Assembly: GCF_007859715.1 (NCBI RefSeq)
Contig: NZ_SJPG01000001.1
Span: forward strand, 2,630,728-2,694,727
Source: Rubinisphaera italica
GTDB taxonomy: Bacteria; Planctomycetota; Planctomycetia; Planctomycetales; Planctomycetaceae
DNA: 64,000 bases
Direction: 5' to 3'
The notes under the pieces were generated by a model. The model worked only from the letters and a program-made list of their open reading frames with translations, made no database searches and was not told the DNA's origin. Position numbers and translations under genes: made by a program. This document shows positions 31,089-40,591 of this stretch, one piece after another; position 1 is the first letter of the stretch, and every line of letters starts with the position of its first letter.

Positions 31089-34000
31089 TTACCAGATAAT
31101 TTCCTGAATAATTTTCAGTGGACCTGCCTGTTCCGGCAAGGCGTACAACAATTCGGATTGATTGCTGCTGTTTCTGATTGCTGGCTCAACGCCGTCGATA
31201 ACAATTCGGACTTGGTAACTACTATCATGGCCATACCAGATACGATATGTATTCTCACGGACGAGTTCAATTTTCTGTCCTACCGCCCCTCGGAAATACA
31301 AATTCTTCGTAGCGGAACTGGTGTTCGTGGTTATGGTCAATTCCCGAAGGAAATCGGATTCGCGATCGGTATTATCGACGGCTCGTAATGCATCAACAAC
31401 CTGTATGTTGTCGAATTGGTATAGAAAATGTGGACGTCGATATTCATCCAGTTGATACCCAAGGAACTGATAGCCCCTTTGTTTGGCAGGTTCCTGTGGC
31501 CAGGGAGCATCCGATGATGACAGAACAGCCAGTGGGCTTGTTTCTTCGAGTTTAATGATATGATCGCCGAGCGGTCTTTGATTTCCCTGACCACGCCCCC
31601 GCCAATGTTTTCCAGCATCGATAAACGCCCCATGCCAGATTAATCTCAATGCCATATGATTTGCATCATAAGCCAGATTTGCCTTTTCTGGATAGCCGAC
31701 ACCAATACCACGAGGACTGACATCTTCCAGAAAATTGCGATAGATAATCGGCTCTTTTTCAGCGACCAATTCAATCGGATCAGGCAACAAACCATACGGG
31801 ACGGAAGCCTTGCTGCCATCGGCCAGATAGAGCCACATTGCAGAGATCTGCTTGTGAGGGTCGCCTTCGTAGATATTGCGATCTGCGCTGACACCATTCG
31901 GAAAGACATTCGGCATGCGGGTGCCGGGACGGTACTTCACAGGATCCTGCAAATATCGATAGAACCAGTCTTCCCGCAGTCGTTTATTCATTGTGAGCAG
32001 GTCAATGGCTTGAATCCCTGTTGCTCGGATCGGTCCAAACGTATGACATTTAATGCAGGAGAGCGACTTACCGCCGACCAATTCTCGCCCCGTCGCTTTT
32101 GCTCGATGTATGGATTCAGGGATTTCCGGAATTGTTGCCTCAGTTTTCTGATCGACCGAAATCAACGGTTCGGCTAACTTCGCCACTTCGCCACCAAACT
32201 TTGGCATCCTCGTTTTCATGTAAGGACGATCTTTCGCTCCATTATTCAAGACATGCTTCAACCAGTTTTCCGTCAATTTATCGGCAACCCCATCAAGTGG
32301 TGGAGGAATGCGTCCCTCGTCACCCATTTCCGGGATGGTTGTCAGGAAAAGTGGATTTCGGGATTGCTCCGGTCCACCGACTCCACCACGACTGTGGCAG
32401 GCATAACAGTTGAAAGCGACCATCGACTGATGAATCTTCTGCACATTATGAGTCGGCATTGGATCTGGCTTCGTTTTGATGGCAGTTGCAAGAGCCAGTT
32501 TTTGAGGATCGCTCAGGTTATAATAAGGCGTTTTCGTAACTGGCGATGCAGCAAGACAACCAGAGTCTGTTTTGACAGAATCCAAAGCTGCCAGCGCTGG
32601 AGCCTTGAGTTCGGAATCTATTTTTTTGTTATCGATTTTCATTTCATGACAGCTTGCACATCCGATACTGGCAAACAGTTTGCGACCTTGTTCTACCTGA
32701 GTGGAGTCAAACACAAAACGGTCATCCGTATTCGGGTCTGCTTCTACAGGCTGAGATTCCTCAGGTTTATCCGAAAGAAAAATCAGTGGTGAAATATCAC
32801 GACGAGGCAAGCCTGGCCCTTCGATTTCGAGGCCGAGTGATTCTTCCCCAGCAAATTCGTAATAATCTACGACAATTTTGTGCAGTCCGGCAGATAGTTT
32901 GACGGTGTCCGATTTTACGCTATGAGGATGAATGCCATCGACATCGACGATCGTGGCCCCATCAATCATTAACCGACTGCCATCATCAGAGCCGAGATGA
33001 AAGCGATAATCTCCATCACGTTCAATTTTAAGAAACCCACTGAATCGCACCGCAAATCGATCATTTTGGCCCGCTACGAATACATCCAGGCTGGAGGTTT
33101 TTCCTGATTTGGCTGGATTTTGATTTTCAGGGAACTCAGACAGAGATTGAATTGCAACATGAAAAACGTCGTAGTTCCAGTGAGGATCATCGAGTGACTC
33201 ATCTCGATTTCTCAGGAGATAATTTGCCAAATCAACAGGTTCATCTTTTTCCAGGTTGAAATTAGGCATCCTCCCTGAAGGGCGAATTGCATGAGGGTTT
33301 TTAAGGAAGTCGGCTAATGACGTGATACTGTATTTGTCTTCAAGTTGAATCAGTGGAATCGTCGTTCCTGGAGGAGTTACCGCTTCTCCCTCTTGCGGAG
33401 CATGGCAGGCGATACAACCGACTTCATGGAAGAGATTACGTCCCCGTTTCATGGCCGCTCGATCAATCGGACTATGCCCGATGGTCCCGGTCGACGCTAG
33501 AAAATTTGCAATTGATTCTACTGCTGCTTTTCGATCTTCATTCGAGAGACTGGCAAACAGATTCGGCATTGTTGTGCCTGGTTTCACCGCGTGAGGATCG
33601 GAGATGAACTTCAGCAAATAATTGGGATCAATCCGCTTTCCGACATCTGTTAGATGTGGTGCCTGTTTCGTCAATATCTGTTGCTTTCGCTGAGCATCGG
33701 CTTGATGGCAGGCTATGCAATTCAGTTCCCCCATCAATAAGTTCCCTCCACCTTCCAAGTCGGCATTGGGGCTGGTATGAAAACGCTCAAAACCTGGAAC
33801 GATGGGACGTGAAGTCAAGGAGGTAAAATCGCGAGGCTGGACCCAGATATTTCGATAGCGAACTGGATTTCCATGATTCTGCAAATGGAGAGGACCGGGA
33901 GAAGAATCTTCTTTGATTTGAGCCCCGGGAGTCGGCTTCGGTAATTCAACATCATTTTGAACGATCACGCCATTCAGACGAACGGTAATGCGGGCGTTCT

Positions 34001-34760
34001 CAGTTTTCTGACCAGCATCATCGAAGCGAGCCGAGCGGATATCGATATCATAGGTCTGCCAGGACAATGGTGGATAACACATATTGAGGTCGGGATCCTT
34101 CGTCGTGTAAATTCCGCCGCATTCATTGTGTTTCCCTTCTAAACCAAAGGAATCGAGCATCTGGCATTCGTACCGTCCCTGGACATAAATGCCACTGTTG
34201 GCTCTCCCCTGCCCGCGAGCATTTGGCATAAATGGCAGTCGGAATTCGATGTGAATACTACAGTCTCCAAATGTATCGACACTGGTGAGCCCTTCCATCA
34301 GCAGGCCATCGTCGGTGAGTCTGGCTCCCGGTTTCCAATGCTTCTCAACGGATTCCTGAGTACCATCGAACATCACAACAGCAGATGTGGGAGGCTTGGC
34401 CCCCATTGTCGGACTTTTCCGATTCACTTTGTCATGATCTTCAACTAAATCGAGTGCGGTGTCGCTGTCGACTTCAATGACGCGTTTGGTTTTCAGATCC
34501 CAACCAGCTCCGGGCAATCCTCCGCCAAAAATGACACACTGGAATTCCCCTTGCCCTAATGCAACCAATTGAACCCCCTGGCCTTCTTTTGAGTATTCTC
34601 CCTGAATTTCAAAGTCGGGATCCTGAGCGGCTTCTTCAGGCGATGCAAAAACTGACTTGGGGGGATCATCTGCCGAGAAAGCGGACTGGGCATTCCCTAA
34701 GAAATAACAAATCACGAAGCAGAACAGGGAGAGGGAGCAGATTTGAACCGTTCGCAACAT
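31089..34760 (-). CDS. DUF1080-PA14 protein with five c-type hemes
   Basis: A 1223-residue exported protein. ATG 34760 begins a good signal peptide; the open frame extends to 34838. Domains in order: a DUF1080/3-keto-disaccharide hydrolase (GH16-like concanavalin) domain at about 125-310 (NSGIYVQGRYECQMLDS); cytochrome c sites CIACH at 348 and 449; a PA14 domain at about 530-655 (DGDYRFHLGSDDGSRLMIDG); and further heme sites CASCH at 701, CYACH at 785 and CIKCH at 902. The C-terminus is beta-rich. DUF1080 members act on or bind glycans; PA14 binds carbohydrate in several enzymes. The hemes suggest electron transfer linked to sugar oxidation, with the propeller gene downstream as a plausible partner. 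Confidence 0.88.
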   Translation of the reverse strand: MLRTVQICSLSLFCFVICYFLGNAQSAFSADDPPKSVFASPEEAAQDPDFEIQGEYSKEGQGVQLVALGQGEFQCVIFGGGLPGAGWDLKTKRVIEVDSDTALDLVEDHDKVNRKSPTMGAKPPTSAVVMFDGTQESVEKHWKPGARLTDDGLLMEGLTSVDTFGDCSIHIEFRLPFMPNARGQGRANSGIYVQGRYECQMLDSFGLEGKHNECGGIYTTKDPDLNMCYPPLSWQTYDIDIRSARFDDAGQKTENARITVRLNGVIVQNDVELPKPTPGAQIKEDSSPGPLHLQNHGNPVRYRNIWVQPRDFTSLTSRPIVPGFERFHTSPNADLEGGGNLLMGELNCIACHQADAQRKQQILTKQAPHLTDVGKRIDPNYLLKFISDPHAVKPGTTMPNLFASLSNEDRKAAVESIANFLASTGTIGHSPIDRAAMKRGRNLFHEVGCIACHAPQEGEAVTPPGTTIPLIQLEDKYSITSLADFLKNPHAIRPSGRMPNFNLEKDEPVDLANYLLRNRDESLDDPHWNYDVFHVAIQSLSEFPENQNPAKSGKTSSLDVFVAGQNDRFAVRFSGFLKIERDGDYRFHLGSDDGSRLMIDGATIVDVDGIHPHSVKSDTVKLSAGLHKIVVDYYEFAGEESLGLEIEGPGLPRRDISPLIFLSDKPEESQPVEADPNTDDRFVFDSTQVEQGRKLFASIGCASCHEMKIDNKKIDSELKAPALAALDSVKTDSGCLAASPVTKTPYYNLSDPQKLALATAIKTKPDPMPTHNVQKIHQSMVAFNCYACHSRGGVGGPEQSRNPLFLTTIPEMGDEGRIPPPLDGVADKLTENWLKHVLNNGAKDRPYMKTRMPKFGGEVAKLAEPLISVDQKTEATIPEIPESIHRAKATGRELVGGKSLSCIKCHTFGPIRATGIQAIDLLTMNKRLREDWFYRYLQDPVKYRPGTRMPNVFPNGVSADRNIYEGDPHKQISAMWLYLADGSKASVPYGLLPDPIELVAEKEPIIYRNFLEDVSPRGIGVGYPEKANLAYDANHMALRLIWHGAFIDAGKHWRGRGQGNQRPLGDHIIKLEETSPLAVLSSSDAPWPQEPAKQRGYQFLGYQLDEYRRPHFLYQFDNIQVVDALRAVDNTDRESDFLRELTITTNTSSATKNLYFRGAVGQKIELVRENTYRIWYGHDSSYQVRIVIDGVEPAIRNSSNQSELLYALPEQAGPLKIIQEIIW

Positions 34761-34992
34761 GGTGAGATCTCTTCGGCAGGGTGTGATAAGTAGAGTTTGA
34801 TGCAAATGAACCGTATCATTCTCAGTCAAAGCATACAACCGAATGCAGGTTCAATTTGATTTGATTGAACAACTATCGAGCAGGCATGGTTTGTATTATT
34901 CGGTGACTATGCCATTATTGCCATTATTCAGTTTTAATAGTCGCCCATTTCTAAATGGTGAAAACTTAATGAGTAAAATGAGAGAGAACAAA

Positions 34993-35841
34993 ATGAAAAG
35001 GTGGATTGCGGTATTGCTCGTATTATTCTGCATTGAGACAGCAGGTGATCTTCCTGTTTTTTCTGAGGAGAAAGAGAAGCCGTCAGGATTTAAAGTTGAG
35101 AGCGACATTTTGTATCGTGATCAATCGACCGACGCAGAATTGACAGACTATATGAAAGAACGCTGTCGATTGGACGTCGAATATCCATTGGGTAAAAATG
35201 GATTTGCTACGATTGTCTGGTTTCATGGTGGAGGCTTGAAAGGGGGAGAACGTTCCTTTCCAGAACGATTGAGAAAACACGGGATGGCAATAGTCGCTGT
35301 GAACTACCGACTGTTTCCCAAAGTAAAAAATCCTGCGTATATCGATGACGCAGCTGCCGCTGTGGCCTGGACCTTTCATAACATTGAAAAGTATGGTGGA
35401 GATTCCACAAAGATCTTTGTGTCGGGGCATTCAGCCGGCGGTTATTTGACGAGTATGATTGGTCTGGATCAATCTTACTTGAAAAAATACGGTATTGATG
35501 CCAATGACATTGCAGCGATTATTCCTTTAAGTGGTCAGACAATTACTCACACGACAATCCGTGAGGAACGCGGTCTGCCTCGAACAAAGCCAATCAGCGA
35601 TGAGTTCGCTCCATTATTCCACAATCGTAAAGATTGTCCACCACTGATACTGATCACTGGGGATCGTGAATTAGAACTCTGGGGACGGTATGAAGAAAAT
35701 GCCATGTTAGCTCGGCTGATGAAAGAAGCCGGACATAAACAAACTAAACTTTATGAACTGGATGGTTTTAATCACGGCACTATGGTCAACCCGGGTTGTG
35801 ATTTGATGCTTGTGGAAATAAAAAAGATTCTCGAACGATAA
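34993..35841 (+). CDS. Exported alpha/beta hydrolase (esterase-like)
   Basis: A 282-residue protein starting with a signal peptide at ATG 34993 (KRWIAVLLVLF), after GAGAG about eight bases upstream; ATG 34969 and 34978 are in-frame alternatives. The oxyanion motif HGGGLKGGE, nucleophile elbow GHSAGG, and later GDRELE and FNHGTM give a complete Ser-Asp-His triad of the hormone-sensitive-lipase/BD-FAE-like esterase group. It likely removes acyl groups from carbohydrates in the periplasm, but substrate is unknown. It is divergent from the DUF1080 gene and 23 bases before the VOC gene. Confidence 0.87.
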   Translation: MKRWIAVLLVLFCIETAGDLPVFSEEKEKPSGFKVESDILYRDQSTDAELTDYMKERCRLDVEYPLGKNGFATIVWFHGGGLKGGERSFPERLRKHGMAIVAVNYRLFPKVKNPAYIDDAAAAVAWTFHNIEKYGGDSTKIFVSGHSAGGYLTSMIGLDQSYLKKYGIDANDIAAIIPLSGQTITHTTIREERGLPRTKPISDEFAPLFHNRKDCPPLILITGDRELELWGRYEENAMLARLMKEAGHKQTKLYELDGFNHGTMVNPGCDLMLVEIKKILER

Positions 35842-35864
35842 ATCAATAAGTCCGGATTGATGAA

Positions 35865-36296
35865 ATGCAACCACGTATCAGTATGATTACTCTCGGTGTT
35901 CGTGATTTGTCACGTTCGATTGAATTTTATGAGACGGGATTGAAATTTCCGCGAATGGAATCCCCTCCCGAAGTCGCTTTTTTCACATTGAACGGAACAT
36001 GGCTCAGTTTATATGGACGGGACGCGTTGGCTGATGATGCCAACGTTTCTGCTGAGGGAGTGGGGTTTCGCAGCTTTACTCTAGCACATAATGTTGCTTC
36101 GGACGAAGAAGTCGATCGTGTCATCGAAGAAGCGATCTCAGCAGGAGGCGTGCTAGTTAAGTCTGGCCAGAAAGTCTTCTGGGGTGGATACTCGGGGTAC
36201 TTTCAGGATCCCGATGGTTTCCTATGGGAGGTGGCACATAATCCTTTTCTCTGGATTGGGCCTGAGGATGATCGGCAGGGAATTTCAGAAGTTTAA
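35865..36296 (+). CDS. VOC superfamily (glyoxalase-like) protein
   Basis: A 143-residue vicinal oxygen chelate protein with the paired beta-alpha-beta-beta-beta modules: ITLGVRDLSRSIEFYETGLKF opens the first and GYSGYFQDPDGFLWEVAHNP closes the second. Members bind a divalent metal and act as glyoxalases, dioxygenases or resistance proteins. Here the usual first-strand metal His is not obvious, so activity is uncertain. It lies 23 bases after the esterase gene and is followed by a strong terminator, so the two probably form a small operon. Confidence 0.88.
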   Translation: MQPRISMITLGVRDLSRSIEFYETGLKFPRMESPPEVAFFTLNGTWLSLYGRDALADDANVSAEGVGFRSFTLAHNVASDEEVDRVIEEAISAGGVLVKSGQKVFWGGYSGYFQDPDGFLWEVAHNPFLWIGPEDDRQGISEV

Positions 36297-36327
36297 GTCA
36301 GCCAGATTCGAAAATCGCTCAAATTAC

Positions 36328-36372
36328 AAAAGGCTGGAGTCCCTCTGAACTAATCAGAGACTCCAGCCTTTT
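36328..36372. terminator. Bidirectional rho-independent terminator
   Basis: AAAAGGCTGGAGTC at 36328-36341 pairs perfectly with GACTCCAGCCTTTT at 36359-36372, and an inner CTCTGA/TCAGAG pair extends the stem. Both strands end in a T4 run. It separates the VOC gene (plus) from the 86-residue gene (minus), whose stops face each other. Confidence 0.88.
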
Positions 36373-36392
36373 GCATCACTATTCACAGGGGA

Positions 36393-36653
36393 TTAACTTT
36401 GAAAACGATGTGAATGAATTCCGGAGTAATTGGATTCCATTTCATCATCTTCCGAAGCCCCCATCAAGCCGGGAGCCGTCGTGTTTGCCAGCTCGAGAAG
36501 ATCATTTAATCGATCTACCATTTTATCAATAAGCAGGTCCCACTCGTAACGGCTATCGCTGGCGGCATACTCGGCTTTTTGTTTAACCACATCGATTTGC
36601 TGTTCCAGCAAATGGATTCGACATGCCAGATTGTCGGTTTTCGTAGTTTTCAT
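36393..36653 (-). CDS. Small hypothetical coiled protein
   Basis: An 86-residue soluble protein. Residues 8-60 look like one or two amphipathic helices that could form a coiled coil (CRIHLLEQQIDVVKQKAEYA, DKMVDRLNDLLELA). The tail is acidic then Ser/His-rich. No family is recognised. It follows the YqaE and DUF1328 genes on the same strand and shares their candidate sigma-54 promoter if they form one transcript, although a hairpin lies between. A stress-related role is inferred only from this neighbourhood. Confidence 0.65.
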   Translation of the reverse strand: MKTTKTDNLACRIHLLEQQIDVVKQKAEYAASDSRYEWDLLIDKMVDRLNDLLELANTTAPGLMGASEDDEMESNYSGIHSHRFQS

Positions 36654-36688
36654 TACTCAACCTCATTCGCTTCCTCAACGCTCGTGAA

Positions 36689-36730
36689 ATTGCTGTGATG
36701 TTACTAATTTTCTATCAACATCACAGCAAT
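36689..36730 (-). terminator. Hairpin after the YqaE gene
   Basis: ATTGCTGTGATGTT at 36689-36702 is perfectly inverse to 36717-36730, giving a 14-base-pair stem with a 14-base loop. On the minus strand only a short TTTC follows, so it may be a weak terminator or an RNA-stabilising hairpin that lowers expression of the next gene relative to YqaE. Confidence 0.55.
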
Positions 36731-36737
36731 ATGCCTT

Positions 36738-36929
36738 CTACTTCTTGGCGATAATGTAAACCGCATGGATAACACCAGGGAAGTATCCCAGCAGTGTCAG
36801 CACAATGTTCAGCCAGAAATGCATCCCCAGCCCAACTTCAAAGAAGACACCCACTGGTGGTAACAGAATAGAAAATAATAACTTAACGAAATCCCCCAGA
36901 ACGGAATCTGGTTTTGAAGTTGTACTCAT
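36738..36929 (-). CDS. YqaE/Pmp3 family membrane protein
   Basis: A 63-residue protein with two membrane segments, the second beginning after GLGMHFWLNI and the first holding the family signature LLPPVGVFFEVG. Members of this family (bacterial YqaE, yeast Pmp3) are small stress-induced inner-membrane proteins that affect membrane potential. The N-terminal extension of about 12 residues is polar. It lies 58 bases after the DUF1328 gene and appears to be co-transcribed with it. Confidence 0.93.
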   Translation of the reverse strand: MSTTSKPDSVLGDFVKLLFSILLPPVGVFFEVGLGMHFWLNIVLTLLGYFPGVIHAVYIIAKK

Positions 36930-36987
36930 CGTTTGCTCCTCACTAAAACTAATTATCCAAGACAGCGTAATGCAGTTTGAACTGCAC

Positions 36988-37152
36988 CTATACGGCTGTT
37001 CGACGACCCATAATCAGTGAAATCACAAACAGAACCAGGAAGACGACAAACAGAATTTTTGCGATACCAGCTGCAGTACCTGCAACTCCGCCAAAACCCA
37101 AAACAGCCGCAATCAATGCAATTACCAAAAATGTCAATGCCCAGCTTAACAT
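36988..37152 (-). CDS. DUF1328 small membrane protein
   Basis: A 54-residue protein, [20 protein letters not shown] onward, that matches the DUF1328 (YtjA-type) family with two membrane helices and the [12 protein letters not shown] connector. ATG 37152 is preceded by GGAGAG at a good distance and is preferred over the upstream in-frame ATG at 37179, which would add nine residues. Such proteins are usually induced by stress. It is the first gene of a three-gene minus-strand group and has a sigma-54-like site 73-89 bases upstream of its start. Confidence 0.92.
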   Translation of the reverse strand: MLSWALTFLVIALIAAVLGFGGVAGTAAGIAKILFVVFLVLFVISLIMGRRTAV

Positions 37153-37224
37153 TGCTCTCTCCTTCATCGAATAGTTCATTTTTTAATGATGCCAGAACAA
37201 CTCTTGCATCTGCAGGAAGAGTTA

Positions 37225-37241
37225 AGCAGAAGGCATGCCAA
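37225..37241 (-). promoter_or_regulatory. Sigma-54-like promoter before the DUF1328 gene
   Basis: On the minus strand the site reads TTGGCATGCCTTCTGCT, with GG and GC at the exact -24/-12 spacing and 11 of 13 consensus positions by my count. Transcription would start near 37212-37214, about 60 bases before the ATG at 37152. Confidence 0.6.
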
Positions 37242-37447
37242 ACAGTCAAAACTGCATTAAAACGCAATTTATTATGGGATTATTCGAGAAATACGGCACA
37301 TTCTGGTCGATGAACAACCACAGGAGATCTCTGAGTGATCGTATAGGACCCATCGCTTCCAGTGAATAAAGCCGAATGGAGAGTCAGTCTGAGCGGGTTT
37401 TCAGGCGAGAAGAATCAGTAATTGCGTGAGATCTCTTTCGAGACGCA

Positions 37448-40282
37448 TTAAATTTTGATGGACTGAATCTTTCCACGAACATCCTGAAGTTCGTCCTTCA
37501 ATTTATTCAATTCATTTTCGTAGCGTGTGAGCAGCGAGTCGAGAAGTTGGCTTCCCTGGTCTTTTATTTTTTGCTCAATAACCAGGATCGTTTCACAGGG
37601 AGGAAGCGACGTGCCGAAGCTGTAAACGAGCCCCTTAAGTCGATGGGCGTGATGTCCTGCGGTCTCCCAGTTTTCGGCAGCAACTTCAGTCTGGAGTTGC
37701 TCGAATAATTGCGGGAAATCATCACAGTACATGGAAATCATTTCACAGAATAAAACCGCGTCGTTTCCCATTCGTTGCAACGCCCCATGAAATTTTTCAG
37801 GGATTGCAAATTCATCACGGGGTTTATCGGTCTTCGTCGGGATTCTCGTCGATTTTCGACCAGATCGCCTTGCTAGTTTCTCAATCATATCCAGTAAGGC
37901 TTCGGCATCGACTGGCTTAGAAAGATAATCAGAAGCTCCTGCGTCGATGCAACGTTCCCGATCGCCTTTCATCGTGTGTGCAGTCAAAGCAATGATCGGG
38001 ATGAGTGGCTCGTCAGGATCTTCAATATTTCGAATCGCTTTAGTGGCCTGTAATCCATCCATTGTTGGCATCTGCATGTCCATCAGGATAAGATCGAAAT
38101 CGTTCTCATAATAGAGGTCGAGTGCTTCTCGTCCGTTATTGGCCAAGATAACATTATGCCCTCGTTTCTTGAGAATCTGTTCTACGACTTTCTGATTGAC
38201 AGGAGTATCTTCAGCAACCAGGATCGTGAGCGGCTCATATTTTGTCGGACGGATGCGCTTCCCAAAAGTTTTTGGTCGTACTCGGCCACTCAGCAAGCTG
38301 ACCAAAGTGTCCATCAATGTCGACTGACTGATCGGCTTCTCAATAAAAGCATCGACGGGAGCCGATTCACAGCGGGTCTCAAACATCATTCGATCTGCTG
38401 AAGAGAGCATCATTAATGAGGCCTCTGGAAGGATGCCATCTTTTTTCATGTTTTCCAGAAATTCAAATCCATCCATTTGAGGCATTAAGCCGTCGACAAG
38501 TAGAACCCGATAAGGTTCTTCAGAGTCCTCACGAAGGGAATCCTTCAGTTTTTGCATCGCTTCTGCTGCCGTCGTTGCCGTTTCGGGGCACATACTCCAG
38601 TTTTCGAGTGTTGATTTGAGTGTGCGGAGACTGGTTTCGTTATCATCAACGATGAGTACCCGGGCTCCATGAAAGTCATCAATTGTAATGGAACGTGTGG
38701 GCGTAGAGACGGTTTGAACCCCGGACTCCAGAGGGATGATAATATCGAAGCGACTTCCTTCTCCCGGTTCACTGGTGACCTCAATTCTTCCATCCATCCG
38801 GGAAATGATCTCCTGACAAATCGCAAGTCCTAATCCCGTACCGACATAGTTGCGAGTTGTTGAGGCATCGACCTGGGTAAACGGCGAGAAAATACGAGTT
38901 TGATCCTCCTTAGAGATCCCAATACCCGTATCCAAAACGCTAATATTTATCGAGTTGATTTGATCGTTCTCTGTCTCTTCGTCAGTCAAGGAGACATCGA
39001 CAAAGACTTCACCCTGTTCGGTAAACTTGATGGCATTAGAGACCACATTGACAATGATTTGTCGGATCCGGTTTTTGTCACCGTTGACATAGCGGGGCAC
39101 CTGCGGAGAGATATGGGAAATTAGCTCCAGTCCTTTTTGATGTGCACGAAGGGAAAGTGTCTTGAGTGTCTGATCGACCAGGTTCGGCAATCCAAAAGAG
39201 TCGACATCCAACTCGAAATGTCCGGTCTCCATACGAGAAAAATCGAGGACATCATTAATCAGAAATGTGAGTGTTTGCGCCGCGTCACGCGCGGTTTGAA
39301 TGTAGTCTCTCATCACATCGGAAATGTCCTCATCGAGTGCGAGATCTGTCATTCCGATAATGGCATTGAGTGGCGTGCGAAGCTCATGGCTGATATTTGC
39401 CAGAAATTCTGTCTTTGTACGATTCGCGGTTTCGGCCAGATTCAAGGCGGTTTGCAATTCATCCTGAAACTGCGCATTTTCACTGCGATCGAGAACAAAA
39501 GCAATAAATTTATCTCCCGTGCCAGTCGAGGCGGCTCCGATCAAAACGTTGCGAATTAAACCCGTTTTGGAAATAAGCTGCAATTCAAAAGGAGGGATCC
39601 TTCGATGCTTTTTGAGTTCTTCGATCGCATGCAGATCTCGATCACGAAAGTCTTTCGGAGTGAGGGAGATCCAGTTCAACTGGTTATTTTCTAAATCGTC
39701 TCGAGAATATTCGAGCAAGTCGAGAAATGCATCGTTCGCCTCGTAAAATTTGCCCTCAAAGCTGCAGAGCATCATGCCGATGACATTGGAATCAATCAAA
39801 TCGCGATAAGTCGTTTCAAGGGCATTGAGTTCTTCCTGGGTGGTAAGTACCTGTTCGTAGTAATCCCGGGAAAACTTTTCTGCCAAAATCGCCTTGGCCT
39901 CATTGGTTACAGCCGTTTTACGGGTTTGCTGCAAAACGCCAATCAGGCTGCAAATGATCCCCCCTTCAAATATAAACACACCAGTTTTGATTAACGGTGT
40001 GATGTAATTCGGATCTGTAGCAGCAACAGGTGGTACAAATCGGAAGAAGGAATACAGAGACGTCACCGCCAGAGTCGTCACGCCCGCACGCAATCCGCCG
40101 ATGCGAGCCGCTACGATAATCGAAGCGGGAAAGAGAAGAAATGGTGTTTCGTCTTGATCGAATGCGAAGCCTAACAATTCTCTGAGCAGAACGGCAATCA
40201 GTGCTGAAGCAATCCCTACTGCTATTCCCTTCCAGAATGGATATACAGGTAGCAGTTCAATTGTCTCAAGGCGATCATTCAT
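37448..40282 (-). CDS. Hybrid sensor histidine kinase/response regulator with HPt
   Basis: A 944-residue inner-membrane phosphorelay protein. Residues 15-125 hold membrane helices of the DUF4118 (KdpD-like) type; a PAS-like domain spans about 150-275. HisKA has the phosphorylated His299 in SHELRTPLNAIIG, and HATPase_c has N (VNVVSNAIKF), G1 (DTGIGI) and G2 (GTGLGLAI) boxes. Two receivers follow with Asp597 (LLVDGLMP) and Asp735 (LMDMQMP), and a C-terminal HPt with His880 in HRLKG. The signal goes His299-Asp-His880 and then to a separate regulator. It lies 309 bases after the NtrC-type gene on the same strand, which is its likely partner, but the link is inferred. Confidence 0.93.
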   Translation of the reverse strand: MNDRLETIELLPVYPFWKGIAVGIASALIAVLLRELLGFAFDQDETPFLLFPASIIVAARIGGLRAGVTTLAVTSLYSFFRFVPPVAATDPNYITPLIKTGVFIFEGGIICSLIGVLQQTRKTAVTNEAKAILAEKFSRDYYEQVLTTQEELNALETTYRDLIDSNVIGMMLCSFEGKFYEANDAFLDLLEYSRDDLENNQLNWISLTPKDFRDRDLHAIEELKKHRRIPPFELQLISKTGLIRNVLIGAASTGTGDKFIAFVLDRSENAQFQDELQTALNLAETANRTKTEFLANISHELRTPLNAIIGMTDLALDEDISDVMRDYIQTARDAAQTLTFLINDVLDFSRMETGHFELDVDSFGLPNLVDQTLKTLSLRAHQKGLELISHISPQVPRYVNGDKNRIRQIIVNVVSNAIKFTEQGEVFVDVSLTDEETENDQINSINISVLDTGIGISKEDQTRIFSPFTQVDASTTRNYVGTGLGLAICQEIISRMDGRIEVTSEPGEGSRFDIIIPLESGVQTVSTPTRSITIDDFHGARVLIVDDNETSLRTLKSTLENWSMCPETATTAAEAMQKLKDSLREDSEEPYRVLLVDGLMPQMDGFEFLENMKKDGILPEASLMMLSSADRMMFETRCESAPVDAFIEKPISQSTLMDTLVSLLSGRVRPKTFGKRIRPTKYEPLTILVAEDTPVNQKVVEQILKKRGHNVILANNGREALDLYYENDFDLILMDMQMPTMDGLQATKAIRNIEDPDEPLIPIIALTAHTMKGDRERCIDAGASDYLSKPVDAEALLDMIEKLARRSGRKSTRIPTKTDKPRDEFAIPEKFHGALQRMGNDAVLFCEMISMYCDDFPQLFEQLQTEVAAENWETAGHHAHRLKGLVYSFGTSLPPCETILVIEQKIKDQGSQLLDSLLTRYENELNKLKDELQDVRGKIQSIKI

Positions 40283-40591
40283 AAAGAAACCGTGGTTTCG
40301 ATAACGACCTCGTCAACAAGAAATAGGAGATGTTGAAAACGAGAACAATGTATACGGATGGAATTATATTCTGACTTGGATAATATGCAGGTCCCAGAGC
40401 GTGAACGCTAAACGATCAAATTGCTTGATAATCGATCAATTGGAAAGTCAAAATAATGAAAACGAACTTTTTTAAGTTCAAATATATGTTTTTGAACACA
40501 CGAAATGAAATTGCCTGTCCCTAAAACATCAGTCGCAAATTCTGTACCTGATGATTCGACATCGAATTTGAATTCGGCAGAGTAATATGCA
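40283..40591. other. Intergenic region between regulator and kinase genes
   Basis: This 309-base A+T-rich stretch has no credible gene. GAACTT at 40464-40469 and AAGTTC at 40474-40479 make a small hairpin with a T4 loop that could act as a weak transcription stop after the regulator gene. No promoter stands out, and a -24/-12 pair is absent on the minus strand. Confidence 0.5.
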
